NCBI GenBank assembly: GCA_943787985.1
Contig: CALSOO010000005.1
Span: 310,001 to 374,000, forward strand
Reading direction: 5' to 3'
Source: an uncultured Paracoccaceae bacterium
Lineage (GTDB): Bacteria > Pseudomonadota > Alphaproteobacteria > Rhodobacterales > Rhodobacteraceae
Length of the DNA: 64,000 nt
The first letter of the stretch is position 1. Each line of letters starts with the position of its first letter. The notes beneath the pieces were generated by a model. That model did not search any database. It was not told where the DNA came from and worked only from the letters and a program-made list of their open reading frames with translations. This document shows, one piece after another, positions 16,852-25,100 of the stretch. The position numbers and the translations under genes were made by a program.

Positions 16852-18210
16852 TTAGACGGTTCGCATTGGTGGTTTAAGGTTAGCTGATTTAGCTCTTCTC
16901 AAAATTAATCCAAGTTGATCGAAGCTACCTGATATACCGTTGGGCGCATGCATCGATAAGAATGCGTCCAATTCTGGCCAAAGCTGAATTGCCTGATCTA
17001 TATCTGCGTCACTACCGTGAGAGTAGAGACCCGCTGTGATCATCATTTCATTCTTCGAGTAAATGCCAAGAATTTTGCGCATTTTGAAGATTAGATCATT
17101 TTCTTTGTCATTTGCAGCTGCTGGAAGACTCCTCGAGACTGACCTAAGCACGTCGACTGCAGGGTACCTGCCGCGTTCAGCAATATTTCGGTCAAGAACT
17201 ACATGTCCATCCAAAACACCACGTAGAATGTCTGCTATCGGCTCATCCATGTCCGACCCCGCAACAAGAACACTGAAAACAGCTGTTATGTCCCCCTGGG
17301 TCTCCGACCCCGTTCCAGCACGTTCACAAAGTGACATGATCATGTGCGCTGTTGACGGAGGATGTCCTCGCAGCACGGGGGCTTCTCCAGCCGCAACTGC
17401 GACTTCACGATGCGCTTCTGCAAAACGCGTTATAGAATCTGCCAGCAGCAGTACAGACTTCCCTTGGTCGCGAAAATGCTCAGCTATTGTCATTGCAGAC
17501 CATGCACATTTACGGCGCATCAGCGGTGACTGGTCAGAGGTCGCCGCAACAATTACTGAACGCTCCAAGCCTTTGGACCCCAGCACATCGTCAACAAAGT
17601 GTCGCACCTCTCTGCCACGCTCACCAATCATTGCAACGACGACAACATCTGCATCCATATTTTGTGCTAGAGCCCCTAAAAGGCTGGACTTTCCAACGCC
17701 AGAACCAGCAAACAACCCAATTCTTTGGCCTTTTGCGATTGGCAGCATTGTATTGAAAACTGCCAAACCAGTGTTTAACCTTTGACCAAGAGGACGACGT
17801 GACGCTGGAGCAGGTGGGGCAGATCTCAATGGTCTCGACATATGTCCGCTTCCTAATTCCCTTCCATCCAATGGTTTTCCGTCGGGGTCAATTATTCGGC
17901 CGATCCACGCATCAGTCGGAGCCAACATGGACGCGTGCTTGATGTTGACCCGGTCATCGAGGGCAACTCCCTCAATCGATCCATCGGGTAACATTGTCAC
18001 CGTATTACCGGAAAGTTGGACAACTTCCCCATCAAGAATTGAACCATCCGAGCGCTGAACCTTCATCCGATCCCCGATTCGTGCGCTTTGCTCTAGCCCA
18101 TCGACCAAGACAACGCCGCTCTCAACACCACAAACACGGCCCATAGGCCTAACCGCCTCTACATGAAGCAAGCTACTTCTCAAAGAAGCCAAAGAATTTT
18201 CTTCGATCAC
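16852..18210 (-). CDS. fliI: flagellar export ATPase FliI
   Basis: This 452-residue ATPase powers the flagellar type III export apparatus. It shows Walker A (LFAGSGVGKSSLLGAL), the ERGREVRHFVDDVLG segment and LLLADSITRFAEAHREVA, as in FliI and F1-beta subunits. The frame is open further upstream, but GTG 18210 has AGGAGG 6 bases before it and gives a family-length N-terminus (VIEENSLASLRSSLLHVEAV), so it was chosen. It stands alone on the minus strand, divergent from the flgB operon. A FliJ-like gene is not beside it but lies after flhB. Confidence 0.93.
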   Translation of the reverse strand: MIEENSLASLRSSLLHVEAVRPMGRVCGVESGVVLVDGLEQSARIGDRMKVQRSDGSILDGEVVQLSGNTVTMLPDGSIEGVALDDRVNIKHASMLAPTDAWIGRIIDPDGKPLDGRELGSGHMSRPLRSAPPAPASRRPLGQRLNTGLAVFNTMLPIAKGQRIGLFAGSGVGKSSLLGALAQNMDADVVVVAMIGERGREVRHFVDDVLGSKGLERSVIVAATSDQSPLMRRKCAWSAMTIAEHFRDQGKSVLLLADSITRFAEAHREVAVAAGEAPVLRGHPPSTAHMIMSLCERAGTGSETQGDITAVFSVLVAGSDMDEPIADILRGVLDGHVVLDRNIAERGRYPAVDVLRSVSRSLPAAANDKENDLIFKMRKILGIYSKNEMMITAGLYSHGSDADIDQAIQLWPELDAFLSMHAPNGISGSFDQLGLILRRAKSANLKPPMRTV

Positions 18211-18253
18211 GACAATCCTCCTTATTCCGCAAACCGTTTTTAAAGGATTCAGG

Positions 18254-18269
18254 GTTAAGCCTTGATTGA
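18254..18269 (-). promoter_or_regulatory. CtrA-like site upstream of fliI
   Basis: Read on the minus strand, TCAA, seven bases, then TTAAC matches CtrA TTAA-N7-TTAAC with one mismatch. It is centred about 50 bases upstream of the fliI GTG, a plausible activator position. It is only about 25 bases from the flgB start, so it is less likely to drive that operon. Confidence 0.42.
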
Positions 18270-18292
18270 AATTCCTCGAGGGAGAAGCCCCG

Positions 18293-18679
18293 ATGTTCGA
18301 AAATCTTGATGTCTTTAAAATTTCGCATGCAATGGCCAAGCATGCGGGCCAACGGCAGGCAATATTGGCCCAAAATGTAGCCAATGCCGACACGCCTGGA
18401 TATGGGGCTCGTGATATTGCGTCATTCAAGTCGACTTATTCTCAGGCCGATTCGCCAAACTTGCAGCGCGCGACACGATCCAATCACATTCACGGTGTTC
18501 GTCAGGACGGTAGCGTCTCCAGCCATGAAGTTAAAACCATGGCATCTCCCGACGGGAACACTGTTTCGGTTGAGACCGAAATTATGAAATCAACTGAAGC
18601 GCAACGCCAACACAGTAGAGCGCTCGCGATTTATAAATCTTCGTTGAACATTTTACGCAGCAGCTTGGGACGAACTTAA
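18293..18679 (+). CDS. flgB: flagellar proximal rod protein FlgB
   Basis: The 128-residue protein starts at ATG 18293 with GAGGGAGAAG upstream. It has the rod-protein N-terminal motif QRQAILAQNVANADTPGYGARD and a C-terminal helix ending YKSSLNILRSSLGRT. FlgB forms part of the proximal rod. It heads the block flgB-flgC-fliE-fliQ-flgF-flgG-flgA-flgH-fliL. Confidence 0.93.
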   Translation: MFENLDVFKISHAMAKHAGQRQAILAQNVANADTPGYGARDIASFKSTYSQADSPNLQRATRSNHIHGVRQDGSVSSHEVKTMASPDGNTVSVETEIMKSTEAQRQHSRALAIYKSSLNILRSSLGRT

Positions 18680-19072
18680 ATGAGCGAATTTTCAAAAGCG
18701 CTTTCCGTAACAACCAGTGGCTTAAAGGCTCAAGCGATGCGGCTTCGCCATCTTTCGGAAAACATATCTAATGCTGACACGCCTGGATATCGCCGAAAAA
18801 CTGTTGAATTTAAAACTGAATTTGGCACACACCAAGGGGTGGCCGAAGTTAATACCGGCAACGTCCTGTTGGATCGCACCGATTTGGAACGCATATTTGA
18901 TCCTTCGCATCCAATGGCAGACGGAACGGGGCACTATGAGGGCTCCAATGTAAACCTTCTTATTGAGCTTACAGATGCTCGCGAAGCACAGCGAAGCTAT
19001 GAAGCCAATCTTAAAATGTTCGAGCAAACCCGAAAAATGTCCTCCGGACTGATGGATTTGCTCCGTCGATAA
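18680..19072 (+). CDS. flgC: flagellar proximal rod protein FlgC
   Basis: The 130-residue protein follows flgB without a gap. Its N-terminus has SVTTSGLKAQAMRLRHLSENISNADTPGYRRK and its C-terminus has AREAQRSYEANLKMFEQTRKMSSGLMDLLRR, the standard FlgC ends. It builds the proximal rod with FlgB and FlgF. Confidence 0.93.
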   Translation: MSEFSKALSVTTSGLKAQAMRLRHLSENISNADTPGYRRKTVEFKTEFGTHQGVAEVNTGNVLLDRTDLERIFDPSHPMADGTGHYEGSNVNLLIELTDAREAQRSYEANLKMFEQTRKMSSGLMDLLRR

Positions 19073-19095
19073 ACCAACCTAGCAGGAGATCCAGA

Positions 19096-19383
19096 ATGGA
19101 TATGCAAGCTATTACAGCGGTACAAAAATACGCCGCAACCAAAACGGCAACTCAACCCGACCCGAATGGTCCAGCCGACTCGCTTTTTGGACGCGTTGCT
19201 ATGGATTTTGCGCAAACATTAGCGAAATCAGAAGTAACCTCAAAACAAGCAATGATCGGTGATGCGGACCCTCACGCACTGGTTCAAGCACTGGCTCAAA
19301 CAGAGTTGGCTGTCGATACTGCTGTAACGGTTCGCAACAAAGTCGTCGAAGCGTATCAGGAAATCCTACGGATGCCTGTCTGA
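19096..19383 (+). CDS. fliE: flagellar MS-ring/rod junction protein FliE
   Basis: This 95-residue protein connects the MS ring to the rod. The conserved part is the C-terminal half, ALVQALAQTELAVDTAVTVRNKVVEAYQEILRMPV. AGGAGA precedes the ATG. Its stop codon shares a base with the fliQ start (TGATG), so the genes are coupled. Confidence 0.92.
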   Translation: MDMQAITAVQKYAATKTATQPDPNGPADSLFGRVAMDFAQTLAKSEVTSKQAMIGDADPHALVQALAQTELAVDTAVTVRNKVVEAYQEILRMPV

Positions 19384-19652
19384 TGCTCAATGAGGTCATT
19401 TTCTTTGATACAATGCGCGCCGGCCTTTGGATTGCTGTCTTGGTATCGATGCCAATTCTAACGGTTGCATTGGTTGCGGGCGTATCAATCGGTTTGCTTC
19501 AAGCATTGACCTCAATTCAAGAAATGACACTGACGTTTGTTCCAAAATTGTTGGCTATCGTCATCGTGTTTTGGATGTCCATGGGTTTTATGACGCAGAC
19601 ATTGGTGTCATTCTTTCAAGATAGAATTATTCCTTTGATTATAGGAGGTTAG
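19383..19652 (+). CDS. fliQ: flagellar export channel protein FliQ
   Basis: The 89-residue membrane protein has two hydrophobic helices and the family core VALVAGVSIGLLQALTSIQEMTLTFVPKLLAI. FliQ forms the export gate with FliP and FliR. It sits in the flgBC-fliE operon, as is common in alphaproteobacteria, away from fliP at 34657 and fliR at 24330. Confidence 0.93.
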   Translation: MLNEVIFFDTMRAGLWIAVLVSMPILTVALVAGVSIGLLQALTSIQEMTLTFVPKLLAIVIVFWMSMGFMTQTLVSFFQDRIIPLIIGG

Positions 19653-19653
19653 A

Positions 19654-20370
19654 TTGGACAATACGGGTTACACCACCATTACACGACAGACGGGTTTGAT
19701 GCGGGAAATGCAGGTTATTGCGAACAACATCGCGAATGCCGCGACAACTGGCTTTCGCCAAGAGGGAATAATTTTCTCTGAATACGTCAAGTCTGTTGAC
19801 GACGGGCCTTCACTTTCAATGGGACAAGGTAACGTCCGAAAGACATCATTCGTGCAAGGCGAGGTGGCCTCAACAGGTGGTAGCTTCGACTTTGCAATAG
19901 AAGGGGATGGTTTTTTTCTCATAGAAACGCCCCTGGGTGAGCGTCTGACGAGGTCGGGTGCTTTTACGCCGAATGCGGCAGGCGACCTTGTCACTTTTGA
20001 TGGCTACCGGGTTCTGGACGCGGGAGGCGCTCCTGTGTTTATCCCGCCTGGTGTTAAATCTATCGCAGTATCTTCAGATGGAACGCTCAGTGCTGATGGA
20101 ACGTTGATCGGGCAAATCGGCATCGTTCAGCCTGAATCACCAAACGACATGGTACGTGAAGACGGTGTCATGTTTCGCGCCGAAGCCGGGTTCTTTCCAG
20201 CAGAAAACGCACGCGTTTTGCAGGGTTTTGTAGAGAATTCAAACGTTCAACCCATGACTCAGCTTGCCCGTATGATCGAAGTGCAACGAGCGTATGAAAT
20301 GGGGCAAAGCTTTTTGGAAAGCGAAGATCAACGCGTGCGCCAAGCCATCGAATCCCTGACAAAAGTATAA
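19654..20370 (+). CDS. flgF: flagellar rod protein FlgF
   Basis: This 238-residue protein starts at TTG 19654, preceded by AGGAGG about 7 bases upstream, one base after the fliQ stop. Its N-terminus has QTGLMREMQVIANNIANAATTGFRQEG and its C-terminus MIEVQRAYEMGQSFLESEDQRVRQAIESLTKV, as in rod and hook proteins. FlgF belongs to the proximal rod, and the shorter length separates it from FlgG. Confidence 0.9.
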   Translation: MDNTGYTTITRQTGLMREMQVIANNIANAATTGFRQEGIIFSEYVKSVDDGPSLSMGQGNVRKTSFVQGEVASTGGSFDFAIEGDGFFLIETPLGERLTRSGAFTPNAAGDLVTFDGYRVLDAGGAPVFIPPGVKSIAVSSDGTLSADGTLIGQIGIVQPESPNDMVREDGVMFRAEAGFFPAENARVLQGFVENSNVQPMTQLARMIEVQRAYEMGQSFLESEDQRVRQAIESLTKV

Positions 20371-20379
20371 GGAAAAGTT

Positions 20380-21165
20380 ATGCGTGCTCTTCAGATTGCA
20401 GCTACTGGTATGTCCGCTCAACAAATGCGGGTGGAAACGATTTCGAACAATCTCGCCAACATGAGTACAACTGGATACAATGCCCGGCGTGCAGAATTTG
20501 CCGACCTGCATTACGAACAGGTTGCGCGTGCAGGAGCCGTCAACGCATCCGACGGAACAGTCCTTCCCACAGGCGTTCAACTGGGTCTTGGTGTCAGGCC
20601 CGCTGCAGTGTCTATGCAGCTCGCACAAGGATCTCTATCTGCAACCGGTGGTGATCTTGACATCGCTATCGACGGAAAAGGGTTCTTGGAAGTCACGCTA
20701 CCATCCGGCGCCGCTGCATATACGCGGGATGGGGGTTTGAAGAGAACTGGCGACGGTCTCATTGTCACTTCGGATGGCTACCCTGTCGTACCGGACATCG
20801 TTATTCCTGCAGATGCGAGAAGCATCTCTATTAACGCTGACGGCGAGGTTTACGCATACTTTGACCAAGCGGCCGAAGCACAACTGCTTGGTCAATTTTC
20901 CCTGGCGGGCTTTACGAACGCAAAAGGCCTTGAAGCTTTGGGCGGCAACCTTTTCTTGGAAACTGAAGCATCCGGTCCTCCAGCCGTTGCCGCTCCTGGC
21001 ACTGACGGACTGGGCACCATGCGTCAGGGCTACTTAGAGGATAGTTCGGTGGATGCAGTGCGGGAGGTTACCGAACTCATCGAAGCACAGCGCGGATATG
21101 AAATGAACGCAAAAGTCATCTCTGCCGCAGATCAAATGATGGGCGCCACGACGCAAATCCGATGA
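20380..21165 (+). CDS. flgG: flagellar distal rod protein FlgG
   Basis: The 261-residue protein carries the N-terminal motif MRALQIAATGMSAQQMRVETISNNLANMSTTGYNA and ends with EVTELIEAQRGYEMNAKVISAADQMMGATTQIR, both typical of FlgG at its usual length of about 260. It forms the distal rod. AAGGAAAAGTT precedes the ATG. Its stop overlaps the flgA start. Confidence 0.94.
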   Translation: MRALQIAATGMSAQQMRVETISNNLANMSTTGYNARRAEFADLHYEQVARAGAVNASDGTVLPTGVQLGLGVRPAAVSMQLAQGSLSATGGDLDIAIDGKGFLEVTLPSGAAAYTRDGGLKRTGDGLIVTSDGYPVVPDIVIPADARSISINADGEVYAYFDQAAEAQLLGQFSLAGFTNAKGLEALGGNLFLETEASGPPAVAAPGTDGLGTMRQGYLEDSSVDAVREVTELIEAQRGYEMNAKVISAADQMMGATTQIR

Positions 21166-21584
21166 TGAAACATTTTATTTCGATAGTGGTATTTTTTACA
21201 GCGACGAGTGCCGCAGCCGACATTCTGGTGCCAAATCGCACAATTCGCCCAGGTGATATCATCGTGGCAAGTGACTTGGGGACCGTTCAAGGATCGCGGC
21301 CCGACAGTTTTTCTTTCCCTGCAGACGTTGTTGGACAGGAAGCCCGCGTTGCTCTTTATCCCAACCGGCCCATCAAGTTTGATCAGATCGGCCCTCCAGC
21401 CTTGATCGAGCGAAACCAGATTGTGTCACTCAGGTTTCAGGGAACCAAGTTGGCAATTTCGACTGAAGGTCGCTCTCTCGAACGTGGGGGAGTAGGTGAT
21501 CGGATCAGAATAATGAACCTATCGTCCCGAACAACAATTTTTGGGTTCGTTCAAGAAGATGGCAGCGTCAAAGTTGTTCAGTAA
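21162..21584 (+). CDS. flgA: P-ring assembly chaperone FlgA
   Basis: This 140-residue exported protein has a signal peptide (MMKHFISIVVFFTATSAAA) and a SAF-like region with TIRPGDIIVASDLG and LYPNRPIKFDQIG. FlgA assists polymerisation of the P-ring protein FlgI in the periplasm. It is the short alphaproteobacterial form. The ATG at 21162 overlaps the flgG stop. The P-ring gene flgI is not in the window. Confidence 0.9.
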   Translation: MMKHFISIVVFFTATSAAADILVPNRTIRPGDIIVASDLGTVQGSRPDSFSFPADVVGQEARVALYPNRPIKFDQIGPPALIERNQIVSLRFQGTKLAISTEGRSLERGGVGDRIRIMNLSSRTTIFGFVQEDGSVKVVQ

Positions 21585-21594
21585 AGGATTAAAA

Positions 21595-22326
21595 ATGCAC
21601 CAGACAAAACTCATCCTCTGCGGAGTCGCCGTTGCAATCAGCGCTTGTGGACGTTCTGACCACCTTGGGAAAGCACCTTCGTTTTCTGAACCAGTCGAAT
21701 CAGCTGAACATTCAGCCATGGTTTCACCAGGCCTGCCAATCCGAATTGAAAAACAAAGACCTGTGGATCAAGCATCCTTGTGGAGCGGCACTCGCCAATC
21801 ACTCCTGGGCGACCGTAGAGCAATACAGCGCGGTGACATTATGACCGTGGTTATCGAAATTGATGAAAGGGCTGAAATATCGAACGCGACCAGCAGGTCA
21901 CGCTCAGGCACTGAGAATCTGGGCATACCGCAACTGGCTGGCCTGCCCCAACGCCTTGATGGCGAGCTACCAGAGGGTGCGTCGTCTTCGGAACTCGTAT
22001 CTGTAAACTCAAACAGTTCATCTTCCGGAGACGGCTCAGTCAAACGAAACGAGAAATTGACCTTGCGAGTTGCCGCAACAATTGTTGATGTTCTTCCCAA
22101 CGGCGTTCTTTCAATTTCAGGTTCACAAGAGCTAAGAGTAAACTTCGAACTAAGGGAGTTACTGGTTACTGGCTACGTAAGGCCAGAAGACATTTCCCGT
22201 CAAAACGAAATCACCTATGACAAAATCGCGTCAGCGCGCGTTTCTTATGGTGGACGTGGTCAGATAACGGATGTCCAACAAGCACGCATTGGGCAGCAAG
22301 TTCTTGACGCAGTACTCCCTTTCTAA
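21595..22326 (+). CDS. flgH: flagellar L-ring lipoprotein FlgH
   Basis: The 243-residue precursor starts at ATG 21595 with AAGGA upstream. It has a lipoprotein signal with cysteine 18 in AVAISACGR. The body contains SLLGDRRAIQRGDIMTVVIEIDERAEISNATSRSR and a C-terminal VRPEDISRQNEITYDKIASARVSYGGRG, the FlgH signature. It forms the outer-membrane ring around the rod. The frame is open upstream of 21595, but that part lies within flgA. Confidence 0.93.
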   Translation: MHQTKLILCGVAVAISACGRSDHLGKAPSFSEPVESAEHSAMVSPGLPIRIEKQRPVDQASLWSGTRQSLLGDRRAIQRGDIMTVVIEIDERAEISNATSRSRSGTENLGIPQLAGLPQRLDGELPEGASSSELVSVNSNSSSSGDGSVKRNEKLTLRVAATIVDVLPNGVLSISGSQELRVNFELRELLVTGYVRPEDISRQNEITYDKIASARVSYGGRGQITDVQQARIGQQVLDAVLPF

Positions 22327-22335
22327 GGAATTGAA

Positions 22336-22833
22336 ATGAAAAAACTTCTCCCTCTCATCCTTCTTCTAGTTGGTTCTGGTGCCGGCGTTGGTGCAGGAAT
22401 TTTCCTGCGGCCAGAGCCTCCACAACTCACAGAAGAAGAGAAAATGGAAATAGAAGAAGCCAAAGTCGCTGAAAAAATCGAGAAAGAGGAAGGAGAAGGG
22501 GAGGCTTCAGACAAAGAATATGTAAAACTCAGCAACCAATTTGTTGTTCCCATTGTTAATGACAACTTTGTAAGTGCCCTAGTTGTCCTGTCTTTAAGTA
22601 TCGAAGTAGAAATAGGGCAAAAAGACTCCATTTTCGCGAGAGAACCAAAACTCAGAGACGCAATACTTCAGGTCCTTTTTGATCACGCCAATATGGGCGG
22701 ATTTGAAGGCGAATTTACAAGTGCGAGTAACCTAAAAACCCTACGAACTGCTCTGCGTGAGGTAGCCCAAAAGGAAATGGGTGAAGGTGTTTCTGATGTA
22801 CTTATTCTGGAAATTGCGAGACAGGATTACTAA
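22336..22833 (+). CDS. fliL: FliL-family basal body protein (copy 1)
   Basis: This 165-residue protein has one N-terminal membrane helix (LLPLILLLVGSGAGVGAGIFL), a Glu/Lys-rich linker, and a FliL core with FVVPIVNDNFVSALVVLSLSIEV, REPKLRDAILQVLF and LRTALREVAQKEMGEGVSDVLILEI. FliL proteins surround the stator and support torque. It ends the flgB operon, 9 bases after flgH. A second FliL family gene lies at 31513 in the stator operon, and the two differ strongly in sequence. Which of them acts at the stator is unknown. Confidence 0.85.
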   Translation: MKKLLPLILLLVGSGAGVGAGIFLRPEPPQLTEEEKMEIEEAKVAEKIEKEEGEGEASDKEYVKLSNQFVVPIVNDNFVSALVVLSLSIEVEIGQKDSIFAREPKLRDAILQVLFDHANMGGFEGEFTSASNLKTLRTALREVAQKEMGEGVSDVLILEIARQDY

Positions 22834-22836
22834 TCC

Positions 22837-23241
22837 TCAGTCGAAAATTGAAAATTCGATCGATCTTGAAAGAGACTCTTGGGCTAGGTCATATGATCTG
22901 GCCCTACTTATTCGGTCAACAGTAGCGCGCCCTACAAGAACTTTCCCATATGCTTTGCGAACACGTGAGATGTTTTGTTCCTTTTCCACAAGAACTCTGG
23001 CTAGTTCATAATTCAATTTAACTTGAGCCTTCTCCAGCCATTTACTCCACAAAATATCCGCTCCGATAGTCGTTGCTGCTGATTTCTCTTCAAACGAAAC
23101 CGACCTATTTTGAAGCTCATGATCGTTTAGCTTTTTCAATTCCGCTCTAAGAAGGTTTTCTTTTTCAACAAGATGCCCGAGAATTTGTTGCTCTCGACGG
23201 TACTCGATGTCCATTAGTGTTGTTAAGTCTTGGAAGTTCAT
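22837..23241 (-). CDS. small coiled-coil protein after flhB, candidate FliJ
   Basis: This 134-residue protein is not clearly assigned by motif. It is almost entirely helical and highly charged, with long heptad-like stretches such as MDIEYRREQQILGHLVEKENLLRAELKKLNDHEL and KAQVKLNYELARVLVEKEQNISRVRKAYGKVL, and has no signal peptide or membrane segment. Size, coiled-coil character and position 3 bases after flhB fit FliJ, the export stalk protein that binds FliI and FlhA; no other FliJ candidate is in the window. It converges with fliL copy 1. Confidence is high that it is a gene and moderate for FliJ. Confidence 0.7.
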   Translation of the reverse strand: MNFQDLTTLMDIEYRREQQILGHLVEKENLLRAELKKLNDHELQNRSVSFEEKSAATTIGADILWSKWLEKAQVKLNYELARVLVEKEQNISRVRKAYGKVLVGRATVDRISRARSYDLAQESLSRSIEFSIFD

Positions 23242-23244
23242 AGA

Positions 23245-24333
23245 TCACCACGTCCTATCTTGAGCTCGATTTCGCATGTCCTCTGCGAACCTGATCGCAG
23301 CAGCCACCGGCTGATAAAATTCGCTCGAAACTTCATCGCCAATTTCCGTCACTGCATGCAACGCACGCGCAGTGGGCGGGTCACTATGTATTGGCACACC
23401 ATTTTCGATGGCGACCGCACGGATTCGAGCTGCTACTTCATCTACACCCTTAGCAACACAACGGGGCGCCCCGCCCACGGATTTTTCCCACGTCAACGCC
23501 ACCGCATAGTGGGTAGGATTGACTATAATAACATCAGCATCTGGAACATCGCCCATCATTTGGGACATAGCGATGGCCTGAGCGCGCTGTCGGCGTTCGG
23601 CTTTCAAATGCGGGTCTCCTTCAGCGTCTTTGGACTCGTCCATGATCTCCTTGTGCGACATCATATTTTTCCGACGATGTTCACCGTGCTGCCAGATGGC
23701 ATCTATACCACCAATGGTCGAAGCTATGAGAACAACGACTAGAAGAAATGCGATACACAAGTCAGCCAATAGTGAAACAACTATACCTGGTTCACTTTGG
23801 GTTGATGCCACTATTTCAGGAAGGCGCGCATTCAAAAATATTCCCAAGACTACTGAATAAATTATGAGCTTGGTAAAACTCTTTCCAAATTCAAAAAACC
23901 CACTTCGTCCAAACTTGTTTTTTGCATTGGAAATAGGAGATATTTTGGACAATTTTGGCTCAAGCTTTGTGGGCGCAAACACAAAGCCGCGTTGCGCAAA
24001 AATGACCAGTAGAACTGCAATAATTGGCAACAAGAATATGGGAGCCAGAGACATTGTGATCGTAAAAAATATCCCACCCATGGGAGCTTCAGGCGCGCCA
24101 TCGAAAATCAAAAAAGAGAGATCATAAGATTGATCCAACAAAATCATCATCGATGATCCAAATTTTTCAAGCGATGCAGCACCTAGTAACAAGAAGGCAG
24201 AAGTAATTCCGGCATAACCAGCGGCCGTTTGCAGATCCACGGACTTGGCGATTTCACCTTTTTTCCGCGCATCATCCAGCTTTTTTTGCGTCGGCTCAAA
24301 TGACTTGTCTGCGTCATCATCCGCGCTGCTCAT
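23245..24333 (-). CDS. flhB: flagellar export switch protein FlhB
   Basis: The 362-residue protein has about four membrane helices followed by a cytoplasmic domain with the self-cleaving motif NPTH near residue 265 (VIIVNPTHYAVAL). FlhB switches substrate specificity from rod/hook to filament after FliK signals hook completion. Its ATG overlaps the fliR stop (ATGA). The N-terminus DADKSFEPTQKKLDDARKKGEIAKS matches the family. Confidence 0.94.
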   Translation of the reverse strand: MSSADDDADKSFEPTQKKLDDARKKGEIAKSVDLQTAAGYAGITSAFLLLGAASLEKFGSSMMILLDQSYDLSFLIFDGAPEAPMGGIFFTITMSLAPIFLLPIIAVLLVIFAQRGFVFAPTKLEPKLSKISPISNAKNKFGRSGFFEFGKSFTKLIIYSVVLGIFLNARLPEIVASTQSEPGIVVSLLADLCIAFLLVVVLIASTIGGIDAIWQHGEHRRKNMMSHKEIMDESKDAEGDPHLKAERRQRAQAIAMSQMMGDVPDADVIIVNPTHYAVALTWEKSVGGAPRCVAKGVDEVAARIRAVAIENGVPIHSDPPTARALHAVTEIGDEVSSEFYQPVAAAIRFAEDMRNRAQDRTW

Positions 24334-25100
24334 TGGCCATTTCCAAACGGGCTAAATAGAAATCCATCCAACGCCGCCAGCCATACTGAAAGGAGTACCG
24401 GTGCGGAGATGCAGAGAATAAACAAACCTCCTGCGGTTATAAGGGGTGCACCTACGAACGCGACCATGAGTTGCGGCATAGCTTTGTTGATTACTCCAAG
24501 CATCAAATTGTAAAGTATTGAAACAAGCACAAACGGCGCAGCTAGAGTGAAAGCCAATCCAAAAACATAACTTACGCGCCTGGTGCCCCAATCCGCAACG
24601 TCACTGCCGGCAGCGAATAGGCCAAAAGGCAAGATATCATAGGTCAATATCAGCATCTGAGCTGCTTTGACGTGTAAACCTGAAATCACTGCCAACGCCA
24701 TTCCGCCGATCATCAAAACATATCCGATTGCAGCCAAAGGCTCCACTGAAGCCCCGCCCAACAGTTGCGACAACGATGTCGATTGCGCGGCTATGGCCCC
24801 GGCAGTTTGAAGCGCCATTACAAAAAGCCGGATCCCAATTCCTATCAACAGACCAGACACAATCTCAGTCAGGGAATACAAAACGATGCCAGACATTGTT
24901 CTGTCTATCTCAGGAAGAACGACGGCTGGAGCAACAATTGCCGTGAAAGCAAACGCAACACCAAGCTTTATCCTGACTGGTACAGACTGTTCTCCAAACG
25001 CAGGAAGGAGCGCAACAACAGTTGCGACTCTCAAAAATATTGCGAAACCATGCCAAATTTGATCGACCGCAACATTTGCCAATTGGGCCAATGGTTCCAT
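24330..25100 (-). CDS. fliR: flagellar export channel protein FliR
   Basis: This 256-residue membrane protein has about six hydrophobic segments and the conserved ISGLHVKAAQMLILTYDILPFG region. With FliP and FliQ it forms the export gate. It starts at ATG 25100, sharing a base with the flhA stop (TGATG), and overlaps flhB at its end. Confidence 0.93.
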   Translation of the reverse strand: MEPLAQLANVAVDQIWHGFAIFLRVATVVALLPAFGEQSVPVRIKLGVAFAFTAIVAPAVVLPEIDRTMSGIVLYSLTEIVSGLLIGIGIRLFVMALQTAGAIAAQSTSLSQLLGGASVEPLAAIGYVLMIGGMALAVISGLHVKAAQMLILTYDILPFGLFAAGSDVADWGTRRVSYVFGLAFTLAAPFVLVSILYNLMLGVINKAMPQLMVAFVGAPLITAGGLFILCISAPVLLSVWLAALDGFLFSPFGNGQ

